Notes under the pieces: model-generated | What the model was told of the DNA's origin: nothing | Seen by the model: the letters and a program-made list of their open reading frames with translations, nothing else | The model's database searches: none | Shown here: positions 37,928 through 47,138 of the stretch, piece after piece | Position numbering within the stretch: position 1 is the stretch's first letter | How the letters are laid out: each line of letters starts with the position of its first letter | Position numbers and translations under genes: made by a program | Assembly (NCBI GenBank): GCA_014872875.1 | Contig: WKFI01000001.1 | Coordinates: 48,587-112,586, forward strand | Direction of reading: 5' to 3' | DNA from: Paracoccaceae bacterium | GTDB taxonomy: Bacteria; Pseudomonadota; Alphaproteobacteria; Rhodobacterales; Rhodobacteraceae | Length of the DNA stretch: 64,000 nt

Positions 37928-38473
37928 TCAGCCCGCCAAATAGGCGTCGGTCGTCGTCACGGTCGCATAGGCAAACCCAAGCGCCGACATGAAGGCCTTG
38001 TGGGCCTGTTCGGCAGGGATGACATCGCCATTGAATTCCAGATCACGCGAGGAACAAGCGTCTTCGACCAACGTTACGTCGTATCCAAAATCCGAAGCGG
38101 CGCGAGTGGCAGCATCGACGCACATATGGCTCATGTCGCCTGCAATGGTAACGGCGGTAATGCTTGCATCATCCAGGATCTGTTTCAGGTCGGTGCCTTT
38201 GAAGGCGTTGACCTCGGTCTTGGTCACAACCGCTTCCTCTGCGCTTGGCTGCATGGTCGGGTGAATCTCTGCACCTTTGCTGCCAACAGCAAAAAACGGC
38301 GCCCCTTCGGGGCTTTCGTGGCGTACATGCACAATGGTCTGCCCGTCAGCGCGGGCCTGCTCCAGAAGGCGCCGGGCATTGGCAGCGGACTCTTCGATCT
38401 TGTGCAATTCCCAATTACCCCCCGGGAAATAGTCATTTTGAATATCGATCAGGATCAGGGCTGATTTTGCCAT
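37928..38473 (-). CDS. Isochorismatase-like cysteine hydrolase
   Basis: 181 residues from the ATG at 38473. Catalytic Asp in ALILIDIQNDYFPGG, Lys in VVTKTEVNAF, Cys in GDMSHMCVDAATRAA: the nicotinamidase / N-carbamoylsarcosine amidase triad. It would hydrolyse a small amide. Divergent from a second GlxA-type regulator gene (119-bp gap), probably its controller, and upstream of the MBL-fold gene. Confidence 0.9.
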   Translation of the reverse strand: MAKSALILIDIQNDYFPGGNWELHKIEESAANARRLLEQARADGQTIVHVRHESPEGAPFFAVGSKGAEIHPTMQPSAEEAVVTKTEVNAFKGTDLKQILDDASITAVTIAGDMSHMCVDAATRAASDFGYDVTLVEDACSSRDLEFNGDVIPAEQAHKAFMSALGFAYATVTTTDAYLAG

Positions 38474-38592
38474 GTGCGGTGTCTCCTTTGTTTGGTCACA
38501 AGCTAGGTCGGGGACCAGTTGAGGAAAATTGGCGAAAATGACATAAAAGAGGTCAAATTTGACAGCCTGCAAACGCCTCGGGAACGTTGGAC

Positions 38593-39510
38593 ATGACGCG
38601 GATCGGAATTGCCTCTCACTCTCATGCACAGCAGGCCGCAGTTCTTGGGTTGAAGGATCTGTTGGATTTTGCCGGTTCGTGCCTAGCGAACAGCCCGCTG
38701 AACGTTGATATCGTGACATCCTACGCCCCGGACGACCGTCGGTCGTTTGATGTGGTGATCCTTCCGCCTTCTTTGAAAGGGCGTTTGTCTGGCAGGGACT
38801 TGCAAGCAGTGTCCAGCTGGATCAAGCGCCAGCATGCGTCAGGGGCCCTGGTCTGTTCCATCTGTGCCGGGGCTTTTCCGTTGGCGGAAGCCGGTTTGCT
38901 GGACGGCCGGTCGGCCACGACCCATTGGGGACTGGCCGGGGCATTTGCCCATCAATTTCCCGAGGTCCGGCTGGAAGCCGAAAAGATCATCGTGGACGAA
39001 GGCGATATCATCACTGCCGGCGGATTGATGGCCTGGACGGATCTGGGACTGCGGCTGATCGCGCGTTTCTGTGGGTTGGCCGTCATGCAGGAGACGGCCC
39101 GGATGTTCCTGATCGATCCGGGGGAGAGGGAACAGAGCTACTACAATCTCTTTTCGCCAAACCTGACGCATGGGGATGCGCCTGTCGTCAAGGCGCAGCA
39201 TTGGGTGCAGGCCAATTACCAAACCGCTGTCACCGTACCTCAGATGGCGGCTGCGGCCGGGCAGGAGGAACGGACCTTTCTGCGTCGATTTCAGGCAGCA
39301 ACCGGGTTCAACCCTTCCGAATACCTTCAGCAATTGCGCGTTGCCAAAGCGCGGGAACACCTTGAGCTGACCAGTCAGAGCATCGAGACGATTGCCGCTG
39401 AGGTGGGCTATCTTGATACGTCGTCATTTCGCAAGCTGTTTTCCAGGATCGTCGGCTTGTCCCCACGCGAATATCGCAAGCGCTTCGCGCCCGTGCGCCG
39501 GAAGAACTGA
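38593..39510 (+). CDS. GlxA-type AraC regulator
   Basis: 305 residues from the ATG at 38593 (a TTG two codons earlier is also open). DJ-1/PfpI half: RIGIASHSHAQQAAVLGLKD, SGALVCSICAGAFPLAEAGL with Cys at the nucleophile-elbow position; then LLDGRSATTHW. AraC half: VPQMAAAAGQEERTFLRRFQ and IAAEVGYLDTSSFRKLFS. Likely regulates the divergent isochorismatase/MBL pair. Distinct from the GlxA-type protein at 35852, so not a recent duplicate. Confidence 0.9.
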   Translation: MTRIGIASHSHAQQAAVLGLKDLLDFAGSCLANSPLNVDIVTSYAPDDRRSFDVVILPPSLKGRLSGRDLQAVSSWIKRQHASGALVCSICAGAFPLAEAGLLDGRSATTHWGLAGAFAHQFPEVRLEAEKIIVDEGDIITAGGLMAWTDLGLRLIARFCGLAVMQETARMFLIDPGEREQSYYNLFSPNLTHGDAPVVKAQHWVQANYQTAVTVPQMAAAAGQEERTFLRRFQAATGFNPSEYLQQLRVAKAREHLELTSQSIETIAAEVGYLDTSSFRKLFSRIVGLSPREYRKRFAPVRRKN

Positions 39511-39929
39511 CACCGGTCGTCCCGCCTATCAAGACATGATCACCATACGCATCAAGGGCGCCATGCCTGAGGTGTTCGAAGGTTGTGTTTGTCACCATTG
39601 GGGTGTGCGGAAAACGTCCGGATTCGACGGCCAGATCACGATTGACCGGTTTGCCCATGCCGCCGGTATTCGGCCCGGTTCCTGACAGAGTTCAACTCGC
39701 GCTCGATACGGCTGAAACAGCAAACCACATATTGAACGACCTGGGAAACAAGCCCGCTTTCCGGCGTCAAAACGCCGGCCTGCAAAATAGCGGCTTCGGT
39801 TTCCAACGGGCAAATGCTAAGCGGGAAAAATCTCTGCCCACCGGCGGCCTTGGATCGGCGGGTGTGGCTGATCCGGGACCGAAACGACCAAGGTTGCCAG
39901 GTCAGCTGTTTCGGCACAGGACGGTTGTT
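39511..39929. other. Gene-free region with hairpin 39761-39778
   Basis: 419 bp between the GlxA-type gene and the response regulator gene. Open frames here are in-frame extensions or shadows without recognisable domains. A perfect hairpin CCGGCGT (39761-39767), CAAA loop, ACGCCGG (39772-39778) may terminate upstream transcription. The promoter of the two-component system should lie in the last 150 bp; no clear operator was identified. Confidence 0.5.
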
Positions 39930-40610
39930 ATGCATATCCTGCTTCTTGAAGACGACGATGAAATTGCCGCGTGGGTTCGGGACGGGCTGGCCCGGTCCGG
40001 TCATGTTGTCGATCATTTCGTCAATGGGCGAGATGCTCTGATTGCGGCGACAACGTCGGATTATGATGTGCTGGTGCTGGATCGGATGACACCCGGGCTG
40101 GATGGTTTGGCCGTCTTGCGAACGTTGCGGGCCGCCAAAGTGATCACTCCGGTTATGCTGTTGACCGCCCTCAGCGAAGTTGACCACAGGGTCGAAGGGT
40201 TGGAAGCCGGGGCTGACGACTATCTTCCCAAACCGTTTGCCTTCACCGAACTGGAAGCGCGGGTGGCGGCCCTTGGACGACGTATTTCCCGATCCCGGAA
40301 TGCCGAGATCACCAGCCTGTCGGACAAGGGTATTCAAATCGACCTGCTGAAACAGACCTGCACCCGAAACGGCGTTCAAGTGGACCTGAACGCCAAGGAA
40401 TTCAGGTTGCTGGAAACATTCATGCGGGCCAAAGGGCGGATACTGACCCGCAACATGCTGCTGGAAAAGGTTTGGGGCCTGAATTTTGATCCGACAACCA
40501 GTGTCGTGGAAACCCATGTCAGCCGTTTGCGGGCCAAGATCGAAAAACCGTTCGGGGACACGGTCATCCGAACGGTCAGGGGGGCGGGATACATCTTTGA
40601 CCCGCAGTAA
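39930..40610 (+). CDS. OmpR/PmrA-type response regulator
   Basis: 226 residues from the ATG at 39930 (MHILLLEDDDEIAAW); an open frame from 39585 upstream lacks coding character. Receiver: acidic pair EDDD at 7-10, phospho-Asp in VLVLDRMTPG (about 51), Lys in YLPKPF (about 100). C-terminal winged helix: LNAKEFRLLETFMRAKGRIL, VVETHVSRLRAKIEKPFG, VRGAGYIF. Its last 14 bp overlap the histidine kinase gene. Probable target: the envelope glycosyltransferase operon at 42519. Confidence 0.93.
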   Translation: MHILLLEDDDEIAAWVRDGLARSGHVVDHFVNGRDALIAATTSDYDVLVLDRMTPGLDGLAVLRTLRAAKVITPVMLLTALSEVDHRVEGLEAGADDYLPKPFAFTELEARVAALGRRISRSRNAEITSLSDKGIQIDLLKQTCTRNGVQVDLNAKEFRLLETFMRAKGRILTRNMLLEKVWGLNFDPTTSVVETHVSRLRAKIEKPFGDTVIRTVRGAGYIFDPQ

Positions 40611-41937
40611 CTCCATACGCCGCTACCTGCGCTTCAGCGCCCTTCGACAATCCGTGGTTCTGGCCGTCTGCCTTTTGGTGCTTCAGATCGCCGGCGCCTA
40701 TTTGTCAGCAGGTATCATCCGCACCGACTTCGAAGAACGGTTGCAGGTTGAAATGGAGACCCGCTTTCTGACCGTCGCTGCAGAGGTGGCAGCGAACGGG
40801 TACAAGGCCGAAAACTACACCGGTGAAGACACCGAAGTCGTGTTTTTCCAGGCTGCCAACCCGGCTCTTGCCCCAGATGGTCTTTTTGACCTGCGAGGCA
40901 TGCATGAAGACGATCTATGGGACACCACCGCCCAGGAGCTGCTGTCGTCGGATGACAATCATTGGTATTATTATGTCGGCGAGGCCGGTGGCAGTGTGCT
41001 GGCAATCGGGCTCAATGTGGAAAAGCGCTCGCGCCTGCTTGCTGTCGTTCCCATCACCTTCTTTCTGGTTGGACTGTGCATTTCGTTGATCGCGCTGTCC
41101 GTCGGCCTGGGATTTGGCATTCACGCTCAACGGCGCCTGAACCGGGTATTCCACGTTCTCGATCTGGTGGCAGACGGAAAGTTCAATTCCCGTATAGACA
41201 ACATTTCGAACCGGGACGATCTGGACGATCTGGCTCATCGGATCAACGCGACGCTTGAGCAACTGGAAATCCTGTTCAACCAGTCTCGCAATTTTGCCGC
41301 CAACATTGCGCACGATCTGAACACCCCCATTGCCCGGCTGCGATTGCGGTTGGAAAATGCCCTGCAGCTGGAGGATCTGGATCAAGTCCATGACAGTCTG
41401 GAACGCGCGCTGGTCCAGGCAGATCAGACAATTGCGATCTTCGAATCCTTCCTGCGCATCGCCCGTCTTGAGGCTGGCAACCTGCGCAAGGGTTTCACCC
41501 CGATCTCACTGACCGAACTGGCGCAGGACATCGCACAGACTTATGGGCCGGTGATTGAAGACGCAGGTTTCGAATTCGGCGTAGACCTGTCGGGCACGAC
41601 CGTCGTCGATGGGGACCCTGTGCTGCTGACCCAGATGGTGTCCAACCTGATCGAAAACGTCATGCGCCATACGCCGGCCGGCACACGGTTGACGATCATC
41701 GCCAGGTCCAACGAAATCGGCATAGCTGACACCGGCCCCGGCATCCCGGAGGAAGCCATTCAAGAGGTGACCAAACCATCGGTGCGGTTGAGTAACGAAC
41801 GCAGCGACTCCGGCGCCGGTCTGGGGCTTGCCTTGGTTCAGGCCATTGCCGAGGCGCATGACGCGCAGCTGATCCTGGGCGAAAACCCCGACTGCAAAAC
41901 GCGGGGCCTTCTGGCGCGTGTCCGTTTCCGGGGCTGA
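40597..41937 (+). CDS. Membrane sensor histidine kinase
   Basis: 446 residues, TTG start at 40597 overlapping the regulator stop, preceded by GGGGGGCGGGA. Membrane segments at about 19-38 and 148-172 flank a periplasmic sensor of about 110 residues. HAMP follows; H-box AHDLNTPIARLRLRLENAL (His about 239); N-box NLIENVMRH (about 350); G1 IADTGPGIP; G2 GAGLGLALV. H-box HDLNTP rather than HELRTP is typical of the alphaproteobacterial branch. Cognate to the regulator just upstream. Signal unknown. Confidence 0.92.
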   Translation: MTRSNSIRRYLRFSALRQSVVLAVCLLVLQIAGAYLSAGIIRTDFEERLQVEMETRFLTVAAEVAANGYKAENYTGEDTEVVFFQAANPALAPDGLFDLRGMHEDDLWDTTAQELLSSDDNHWYYYVGEAGGSVLAIGLNVEKRSRLLAVVPITFFLVGLCISLIALSVGLGFGIHAQRRLNRVFHVLDLVADGKFNSRIDNISNRDDLDDLAHRINATLEQLEILFNQSRNFAANIAHDLNTPIARLRLRLENALQLEDLDQVHDSLERALVQADQTIAIFESFLRIARLEAGNLRKGFTPISLTELAQDIAQTYGPVIEDAGFEFGVDLSGTTVVDGDPVLLTQMVSNLIENVMRHTPAGTRLTIIARSNEIGIADTGPGIPEEAIQEVTKPSVRLSNERSDSGAGLGLALVQAIAEAHDAQLILGENPDCKTRGLLARVRFRG

Positions 41938-41949
41938 CGAAGGACGCGC

Positions 41950-42423
41950 GGTTTTGTGCCGCGCGATTGCGCTGGAGCCAGATCAACGCCGCGGAACCAT
42001 TCAGCTGCTTCCACGGCACTGACGAATGGGTAGTCGGTTGCAAACAAAACCCGGTCTTCCCCCATCACTGTCAGTGCCAGTTCCGGCAGCTCGGTCCGGA
42101 TATGCCCCGATGAATTCGGTGGCGATCTGGTCGTTCAGTTTGCGAGCATAAACCACACCTTGCTGTCCCGGCAGGTTCTGCGGCCCGTGCGTCAAGGCCG
42201 ACAGAACCTGGATCTTCAATCCGGCTTCATCCATACGGGCGATCCGACCGGCCCCAACGTCCATGATGTCGAAATGAGGCACGCCGGGTGGCAAATTGAT
42301 CCCGTTCAGGCGTGCCATCTCCGGCGTGACAAAATGCTCCTCCAAGCCGATCACCGACGCCCGGCATCGCCCGTCCAGCTTCAATACTGTGGTCGCGATA
42401 ACACGCACAGCGCCTTTTGGCAT
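41950..42423 (-). pseudogene. Decayed amidohydrolase (ACMSD / gamma-resorcylate decarboxylase family)
   Basis: N-terminal part: SVIGLEEHFVTPEMARLNG, MDEAGLKIQVLSALTHGPQN, ARKLNDQIATEFIGAYPDR. Then the frame changes near 42070 and the match jumps to the C-terminal signature ELALTVMGEDRVLFATDYPF and AVEAAEWFRGVDL. About 180 residues of the TIM barrel, including most metal ligands, are missing, and the end is also shifted. So this is a remnant of an amidohydrolase-2 metal-dependent decarboxylase or hydrolase. It sits between the histidine kinase gene and the glycosyltransferase operon. Confidence 0.8.
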
Positions 42424-42425
42424 CC

Positions 42426-42447
42426 TTACAAGATTGTAAACTTGACA
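42426..42447 (+). promoter_or_regulatory. Promoter-proximal dyad and -35-like element of the glycosyltransferase operon
   Basis: TTACAA (42426-42431), GA, TTGTAA (42434-42439) followed at once by TTGACA (42442-42447), a consensus -35. A convincing -10 is not obvious 17 bp further. The dyad is a candidate regulator site; whether the response regulator binds here is untested. Confidence 0.35.
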
Positions 42448-42518
42448 GGATCTTAGCGCCAGGAAGCGCGCATATCTGTGCCGCTCGAATATTCGGAATC
42501 ACTCCAGGAGCGACCACA

Positions 42519-44042
42519 GTGTCTGACAAGACCCTAGATTATCCCAGCCGCGTTTCCCGGCAACCAGCAGACGAAACCCTAGATCTGTCTCCGGGCCTCA
42601 TTCGGGCACTATGGCTCCTTCTGGGTTCAGTTGCGGCCGTGCGTCTACTGGGGGTTTTTACGCTCCCCTTCACCGATACGACCGAAGCACGTTATGCCGA
42701 AATCGCCCGTAAAATGGTCGAAACCCAAGACTGGATCACACCCCAATTCCAGTATGGCGTGCCGTTCTGGGGCAAGCCGCCATTGCACACCTGGCTGTCC
42801 GCAGCCGGGATGGAGATCTTCGGCGTCAATGCATTTGGCGCACGCGCTCTGATCCTGGTCTGCGCTATCGCGATTCTTTGGATGCTCTTCGTATTCGTAC
42901 GAGACGAGCTGGGCCGCAACGCGGCATTGGTTTCCCTCGTCATCCTGTCCAGTTCGTTGTTGTTTTTTGGTGCGGCTGCCTTTGTGATGACTGATCTGGC
43001 GATGACCCTGGGCATCGTGATCACCATGGTTTCCGTTTGGCGCGTACTTAACAACCTGGGCGACAAGAACCTGAACGGGCTGCTGGTTTTTGCGGGATTG
43101 GTCATTGGATTGTTGGCCAAAGGTCCTGTCGCGGTTGTTCTGTGTGGTATTCCGCTGGTCCTTTGGGGCCTTTTCACCCGGCGCTGGAGGGACTACGGAA
43201 AACTCCCCTGGATCCGAGGTTTCGCGCTGCTGTTGGTCTTGGCCGCCCCGTGGTACATCGCGGCCGAGATCAAGACGCCGGGTTTCCTGAACTATTTCAT
43301 CATTGGCGAACACTACGAGCGGTTCATCATCCCTGATTGGCAGGGCGACCTCTATGGCAATGGACATGAACGGCCCAAGGGTGCGATCTGGATGGACTGG
43401 GTTTTGGCCTTTCTGCCCTGGTCACTGGCGTTTGTACCGATGCTGTTCAAACCCCGTGCGATCCAAGGCGCTTTTGAAAACGACACGACAGGCTGGCGGC
43501 TCTACCTGCTGATGTGGGCGATATCGCCCATGATCCTGTTCACCCCGGCTGCAAATATTCTGGCGGCCTATACGCTCCCGGGCTTGCCGGCGGCGGCAAT
43601 CCTGCTGGTCTGCCTTTACTGCGATCTGTGGGGCCGGGTGCCCGGAAAACCCGTCAGGCTTGCAGTCGCCAGCTTCACGAGCCTGATCATAGTGGTCGGC
43701 GCCACCTATGCTGTTCTGGCGAAGACCGCACCGCATTCCATTAACCTGCGCAGCGAACGGGAATTGGTAGCAAAACGCGACGAACTCGCTCCGCAGCTGC
43801 CGCTTTACTACTTTGGGAACCGCAGCTACTCGGCCGAGTTTTACACCAAGGGACAGGCCCGGATGATCCCCGACCTGATCGGTTTGGACGCACTCGCAAA
43901 TACCGATCACGCGCTGGCCATTCACCACGGCACCGAAGCCAGACTGGTCGCAACACTGGCGCCAACATATGAACGCGTCGGACGCTTTGGCCGGCATGTG
44001 CTCTATCTTCACCGACTTGTCCATCGGGAGGGTTCGAAATGA
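42519..44042 (+). CDS. GT39-family membrane glycosyltransferase, ArnT-like
   Basis: 507 residues from GTG at 42519 (AGGAG 8 bp upstream). N-terminal catalytic loop TDTTEARYAEIARKMVE, then DWITPQFQYGVPFWGKPPLH: the acidic residues and KPP motif of the ArnT/PMT family. Many hydrophobic segments up to about residue 410, then a soluble periplasmic tail. ArnT enzymes move a sugar (aminoarabinose in enterics) from undecaprenyl phosphate onto lipid A. With the GT2 and GtrA genes downstream it makes a classic lipid-carrier glycosylation set. Confidence 0.88.
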   Translation: MSDKTLDYPSRVSRQPADETLDLSPGLIRALWLLLGSVAAVRLLGVFTLPFTDTTEARYAEIARKMVETQDWITPQFQYGVPFWGKPPLHTWLSAAGMEIFGVNAFGARALILVCAIAILWMLFVFVRDELGRNAALVSLVILSSSLLFFGAAAFVMTDLAMTLGIVITMVSVWRVLNNLGDKNLNGLLVFAGLVIGLLAKGPVAVVLCGIPLVLWGLFTRRWRDYGKLPWIRGFALLLVLAAPWYIAAEIKTPGFLNYFIIGEHYERFIIPDWQGDLYGNGHERPKGAIWMDWVLAFLPWSLAFVPMLFKPRAIQGAFENDTTGWRLYLLMWAISPMILFTPAANILAAYTLPGLPAAAILLVCLYCDLWGRVPGKPVRLAVASFTSLIIVVGATYAVLAKTAPHSINLRSERELVAKRDELAPQLPLYYFGNRSYSAEFYTKGQARMIPDLIGLDALANTDHALAIHHGTEARLVATLAPTYERVGRFGRHVLYLHRLVHREGSK

Positions 44043-45031
44043 TCTACTCGGAACACTCGACCTTTCACAGCCCCACCCCCACCAAGGTCAACGACCCACG
44101 TCCGGAACTGAGCTTTGTTATCCCTGCGCTCAACGAAGTGGACAACATCGCCCAGACGCTCGACGATGTTTCGGCCGAGGCGAAACGCCTGAACAAGTCC
44201 TTCGAAATCGTGGTCGTCGATGATGGCAGTTCCGATGGCACCTACGAACGCGTAACGGAACTCTCCGACCTGTATCCGATCGTCGCTCTGCGTCTGTCCC
44301 GGAACTTTGGCAAGGAACAGGCAATGTTCGCGGGCCTGTCGCGCAGTTGCGGGCGCGCTGTTGTCATCCTTGATGCGGACCTGCAAGAACCGATTTCCAC
44401 GCTCGAAGACATGCTGGAACGATATGACAGTGGCTACGAGGTCGTTTATGCCGTACGCGCCCATCGAAACGATGAAAACGGGTTCAAACGATTTCTGACC
44501 GCCGGGTTCTACCGGTTGCTAACCTGGGGCAGCGAATGCCCGATCCCACCGGATGCGCGGGACTACCGGATCATGGACCGACGGGTGGTTGACGCGTTGC
44601 TGTCTCTGCCCGAGCGCAACAAGTTCATGAAAGGTCTGTTCAGCTGGGTCGGGTTTCGCAGCTGCGCCGTACCGATCGAGCTCCGACCGCGCCAGTCGGG
44701 CGACAGTAAATTCGGTCTGCACAAGCTTTTCAAATTGGCACTGACTGGGCTGACCGCCTTTACGGACTGGCCGTTGCGGATCTGGACGGTGGTTGGCTTT
44801 GCGATGGCAGGTCTGTCCATGTTGCTCAGCTTCTGGATCATCCTCAAGACACTGATCTGGGGTGTGGACGTACCGGGTTTTGCGACCATTACGACGGCGA
44901 TCTTTTTTCTGGGCGGACTTCAGTTGATGTCGATCGGAGTGATTGGCGAATACCTCTCGCGCGTCTTTTCCGAGGTCAAACAACGCCCGGGCTTCATAAT
45001 AGCGGAAGAGCATGGTTCGGGAGCCGACTGA
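44039..45031 (+). CDS. GT2 polyprenyl-phosphate glycosyltransferase (GtrB/ArnC-like)
   Basis: 330 residues, 4-bp overlap with the GT39 gene. GT-A fold: LSFVIPALNEVDNIAQTLDD, VVDDGSSDGTYE, and DXD-type motif VILDADLQEP (about 110). SKFGLHKLFKLALTGLTAF precedes two C-terminal membrane segments. It should charge undecaprenyl phosphate with a sugar on the cytoplasmic side for use by the GT39 enzyme. Confidence 0.92.
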   Translation: MIYSEHSTFHSPTPTKVNDPRPELSFVIPALNEVDNIAQTLDDVSAEAKRLNKSFEIVVVDDGSSDGTYERVTELSDLYPIVALRLSRNFGKEQAMFAGLSRSCGRAVVILDADLQEPISTLEDMLERYDSGYEVVYAVRAHRNDENGFKRFLTAGFYRLLTWGSECPIPPDARDYRIMDRRVVDALLSLPERNKFMKGLFSWVGFRSCAVPIELRPRQSGDSKFGLHKLFKLALTGLTAFTDWPLRIWTVVGFAMAGLSMLLSFWIILKTLIWGVDVPGFATITTAIFFLGGLQLMSIGVIGEYLSRVFSEVKQRPGFIIAEEHGSGAD

Positions 45032-45405
45032 TGCTGCATCAAATCCTGCGTTTCGGCTCGGTCGGGCTGTTGGCCACTGGCGTTCACACCGGAATTGCAT
45101 TCGGCGCCGTCCACCTGGGCATCTCGGTTTTGGTGGCCAACACGGTCGGCTTTGCCGCAGCTTTCGTTGTTGGGTTCCTGGGTCATCATTGCTTTACTTT
45201 TCGTTCGGCCACAACAGCGGCAGCACAGCGATTGCGCCGATACTGCCTGTTGTCGCTGACGAGCTTTGTGGCAGGCCAGACGTGCCTGGCATTCCTCACC
45301 TCGTGGGCAGGGATAACAGATACCGCCGCGCTGTTGATCACTTTTGCCCTGATTGCCGGATCAAACTTCCTGCTGGCACGGCATTGGGCCTTTGCGCATG
45401 TTTGA
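45031..45405 (+). CDS. GtrA-family membrane protein
   Basis: 124 residues, four hydrophobic helices, FGSVGLLATGVHTGIAFG at the start and NFLLARHWAF at the end, typical of GtrA. Overlaps the GT2 gene by one base. Proposed role of the family: flipping the lipid-linked sugar across the inner membrane. Ends the three-gene operon; the 178 bp to the next (convergent) gene hold nothing recognisable. Confidence 0.9.
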   Translation: MLHQILRFGSVGLLATGVHTGIAFGAVHLGISVLVANTVGFAAAFVVGFLGHHCFTFRSATTAAAQRLRRYCLLSLTSFVAGQTCLAFLTSWAGITDTAALLITFALIAGSNFLLARHWAFAHV

Positions 45406-45583
45406 AGATCGAGCGCTTTAAGGCGAACATAACCCGGCGTGATGTCGTCAAACCGACCGCGCCGCGTTGACGGTTCGGCGGCCAGCAAGCGTTTGGCATA
45501 GACCATATGCAGCTTGCCGGCCAACCCACCAATCCTGATTTTGCCAAGTGCCGACCGTCAACAAGACGTCGAGACGTGCCTGA

Positions 45584-47020
45584 TCAATCGATGTTCGAGG
45601 CATGCCATACGTTACGCACTGTCAAATAACTCTCCAATCCTTCGGTTCCGCCTTCACGCCCGTATCCGCTGGACTTCACACCACCAAACGGTGTTTCCGG
45701 CAGCGATGCCTCCAACGTGTTGACCGAGAAATTGCCAACCTCGACCTCATCCACCAGTCGTGCGATGTAATCGGCGCGATTGGTGAACGCGTATCCTGCC
45801 AGCCCGTAGGCGACGGAATTGGCTTTGGTGATCGCCTCGTCCAGATCTCGCACCGGGTTGAGCACGGCCACGGGGCCAAACGGTTCTTCCTGCATGATCT
45901 TCGCGGTCTCCGGGACATGGGTCAGAACAGTTGGTTGAAAGAAGTACCCGCGATCTCCGCAGGCTGCTCCCCCGGTCCGCAGTTCGGCCCCTTTTGCCAC
46001 CGCATCCTGCACAAGATCGGTCAGCACAGGCACGCGCCGGTCATTGGCCAGCGGCCCCATTTCCACACCCGGTTCGACCCCATTGCCTACGATTGTGGCA
46101 GCGGCCCGTTCGGTAAAGATCCGGGCAAAGCTGTCGAAAATGCTCTCGTGCACGAAGAACCGCGTGGGTGACGTGCAAACCTGCCCGGCATTGCGCATCT
46201 TGCGCACCGCTCCGCTGAGGGCAGCGCGCTCCACATCCGTGTCTTCGCAAACGATGACCGGGGCATGCCCGCCCAGCTCCATCAGAACACGCGTGTCGCT
46301 TTGCGCCGCCAGAGCAGTCAGGTGACGCCCCACCTGGGTCGAGCCGGTCAAAGCGACCAGCCTCACGGAAGGCTGCGGGATCAGGAACTCCGAGATCTGC
46401 GACGGTGTTCCAAACACCAGGTTCAGCACTCCGGCAGGCAGCCCGGCCTCCTCGAATGCCCGGACGATATGAATCGCCCCGGCCGGCGTTTCCTCGGCCG
46501 CTTTCAGAATGATCGAACACCCCGATGCAAGCGCTCCGGCAATCTTGCGGGCCGGTTGGCTCATCGGGAAGTTCCACGGCGAAAACGCCGCCACGACACC
46601 GACGGGATGGTGATGCACCGAAAGGCTGGTGCCGGGCGCTGACGGGATCACACGACCGTAAACCCGCATCGCCTCGCCGGCGTCCCATTCAAAAAACTCG
46701 GCGCCCCGGATGACTTCCAACCGGGCTTGCGCCAGTGGCTTGCCATGTTCCGCAGTAATCGCCTGAGCAATCTCCTCCTGCCGGTCGCGCATGATCGCCG
46801 CTGCCCGCAGGATCAGGTCGGCCCGCGCACGCGGTGGGGTGTTGCGCCAGATCCGAAATCCCTCTTCAGCGGCAGCCAAAGCATCTTCCAGATCTTCGAT
46901 CCGTGCGTGCGGCAAGCGCCCCAGCTCTTCTTCGGTGGCCGGATTCAGCACTGGAATATGATCCGGTGTGTCGCGCCATTCCCCGCCTATGAAAAGCTTC
47001 AAATCCGGATAGATGCCCAT
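45584..47020 (-). CDS. Aldehyde dehydrogenase, succinate-semialdehyde-dehydrogenase-like
   Basis: 478 residues from the ATG at 47020 (GAGG 5 bp upstream; ATGs at 47074 and 47095 are also open). GIYPDLKLFIGGEWRDT opening, NAD-site AAFSPWNFPMSQPARKIAGA, general base in MELGGHAPVIV, nucleophile Cys in AGQVCTSPTRFFVHE, end FGGVKSSGYGREGG. Full ALDH with the SSADH-like N-terminus. It is the third gene after the aspartate-dehydrogenase-like and LysR genes and has its own upstream dyad at 47101-47121. Likely oxidises a semialdehyde in the 45-55 kb pathway. Confidence 0.9.
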   Translation of the reverse strand: MGIYPDLKLFIGGEWRDTPDHIPVLNPATEEELGRLPHARIEDLEDALAAAEEGFRIWRNTPPRARADLILRAAAIMRDRQEEIAQAITAEHGKPLAQARLEVIRGAEFFEWDAGEAMRVYGRVIPSAPGTSLSVHHHPVGVVAAFSPWNFPMSQPARKIAGALASGCSIILKAAEETPAGAIHIVRAFEEAGLPAGVLNLVFGTPSQISEFLIPQPSVRLVALTGSTQVGRHLTALAAQSDTRVLMELGGHAPVIVCEDTDVERAALSGAVRKMRNAGQVCTSPTRFFVHESIFDSFARIFTERAAATIVGNGVEPGVEMGPLANDRRVPVLTDLVQDAVAKGAELRTGGAACGDRGYFFQPTVLTHVPETAKIMQEEPFGPVAVLNPVRDLDEAITKANSVAYGLAGYAFTNRADYIARLVDEVEVGNFSVNTLEASLPETPFGGVKSSGYGREGGTEGLESYLTVRNVWHASNID

Positions 47021-47100
47021 GTCGGCCTCGTCGATGTTTGTGTGTCGGACCCAAGTGTCTTGCGGCTTCGTCATTACCTCAACCGAATTGAACAAATACA

Positions 47101-47121
47101 GATATCAATAGAAGGAATATC
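47101..47121. promoter_or_regulatory. LysR-box-like site upstream of the aldehyde dehydrogenase gene
   Basis: GATATC, 9 nt, AATATC on the plus strand (GATATT-N9-GATATC read in gene direction). It contains the LysR T-N11-A core and matches the spacing of the sites at 48939 and 50960. It lies 81 bp before the chosen start. Confidence 0.5.
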
Positions 47122-47138
47122 AACCTGCCCTATCCACT

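Noticed and set aside
39585..39929. 115-residue N-terminal extension of the response regulator
   Set aside because: The receiver domain begins exactly at MHILLLEDDDE (39930); the upstream stretch is low-complexity coding noise and contains a hairpin.
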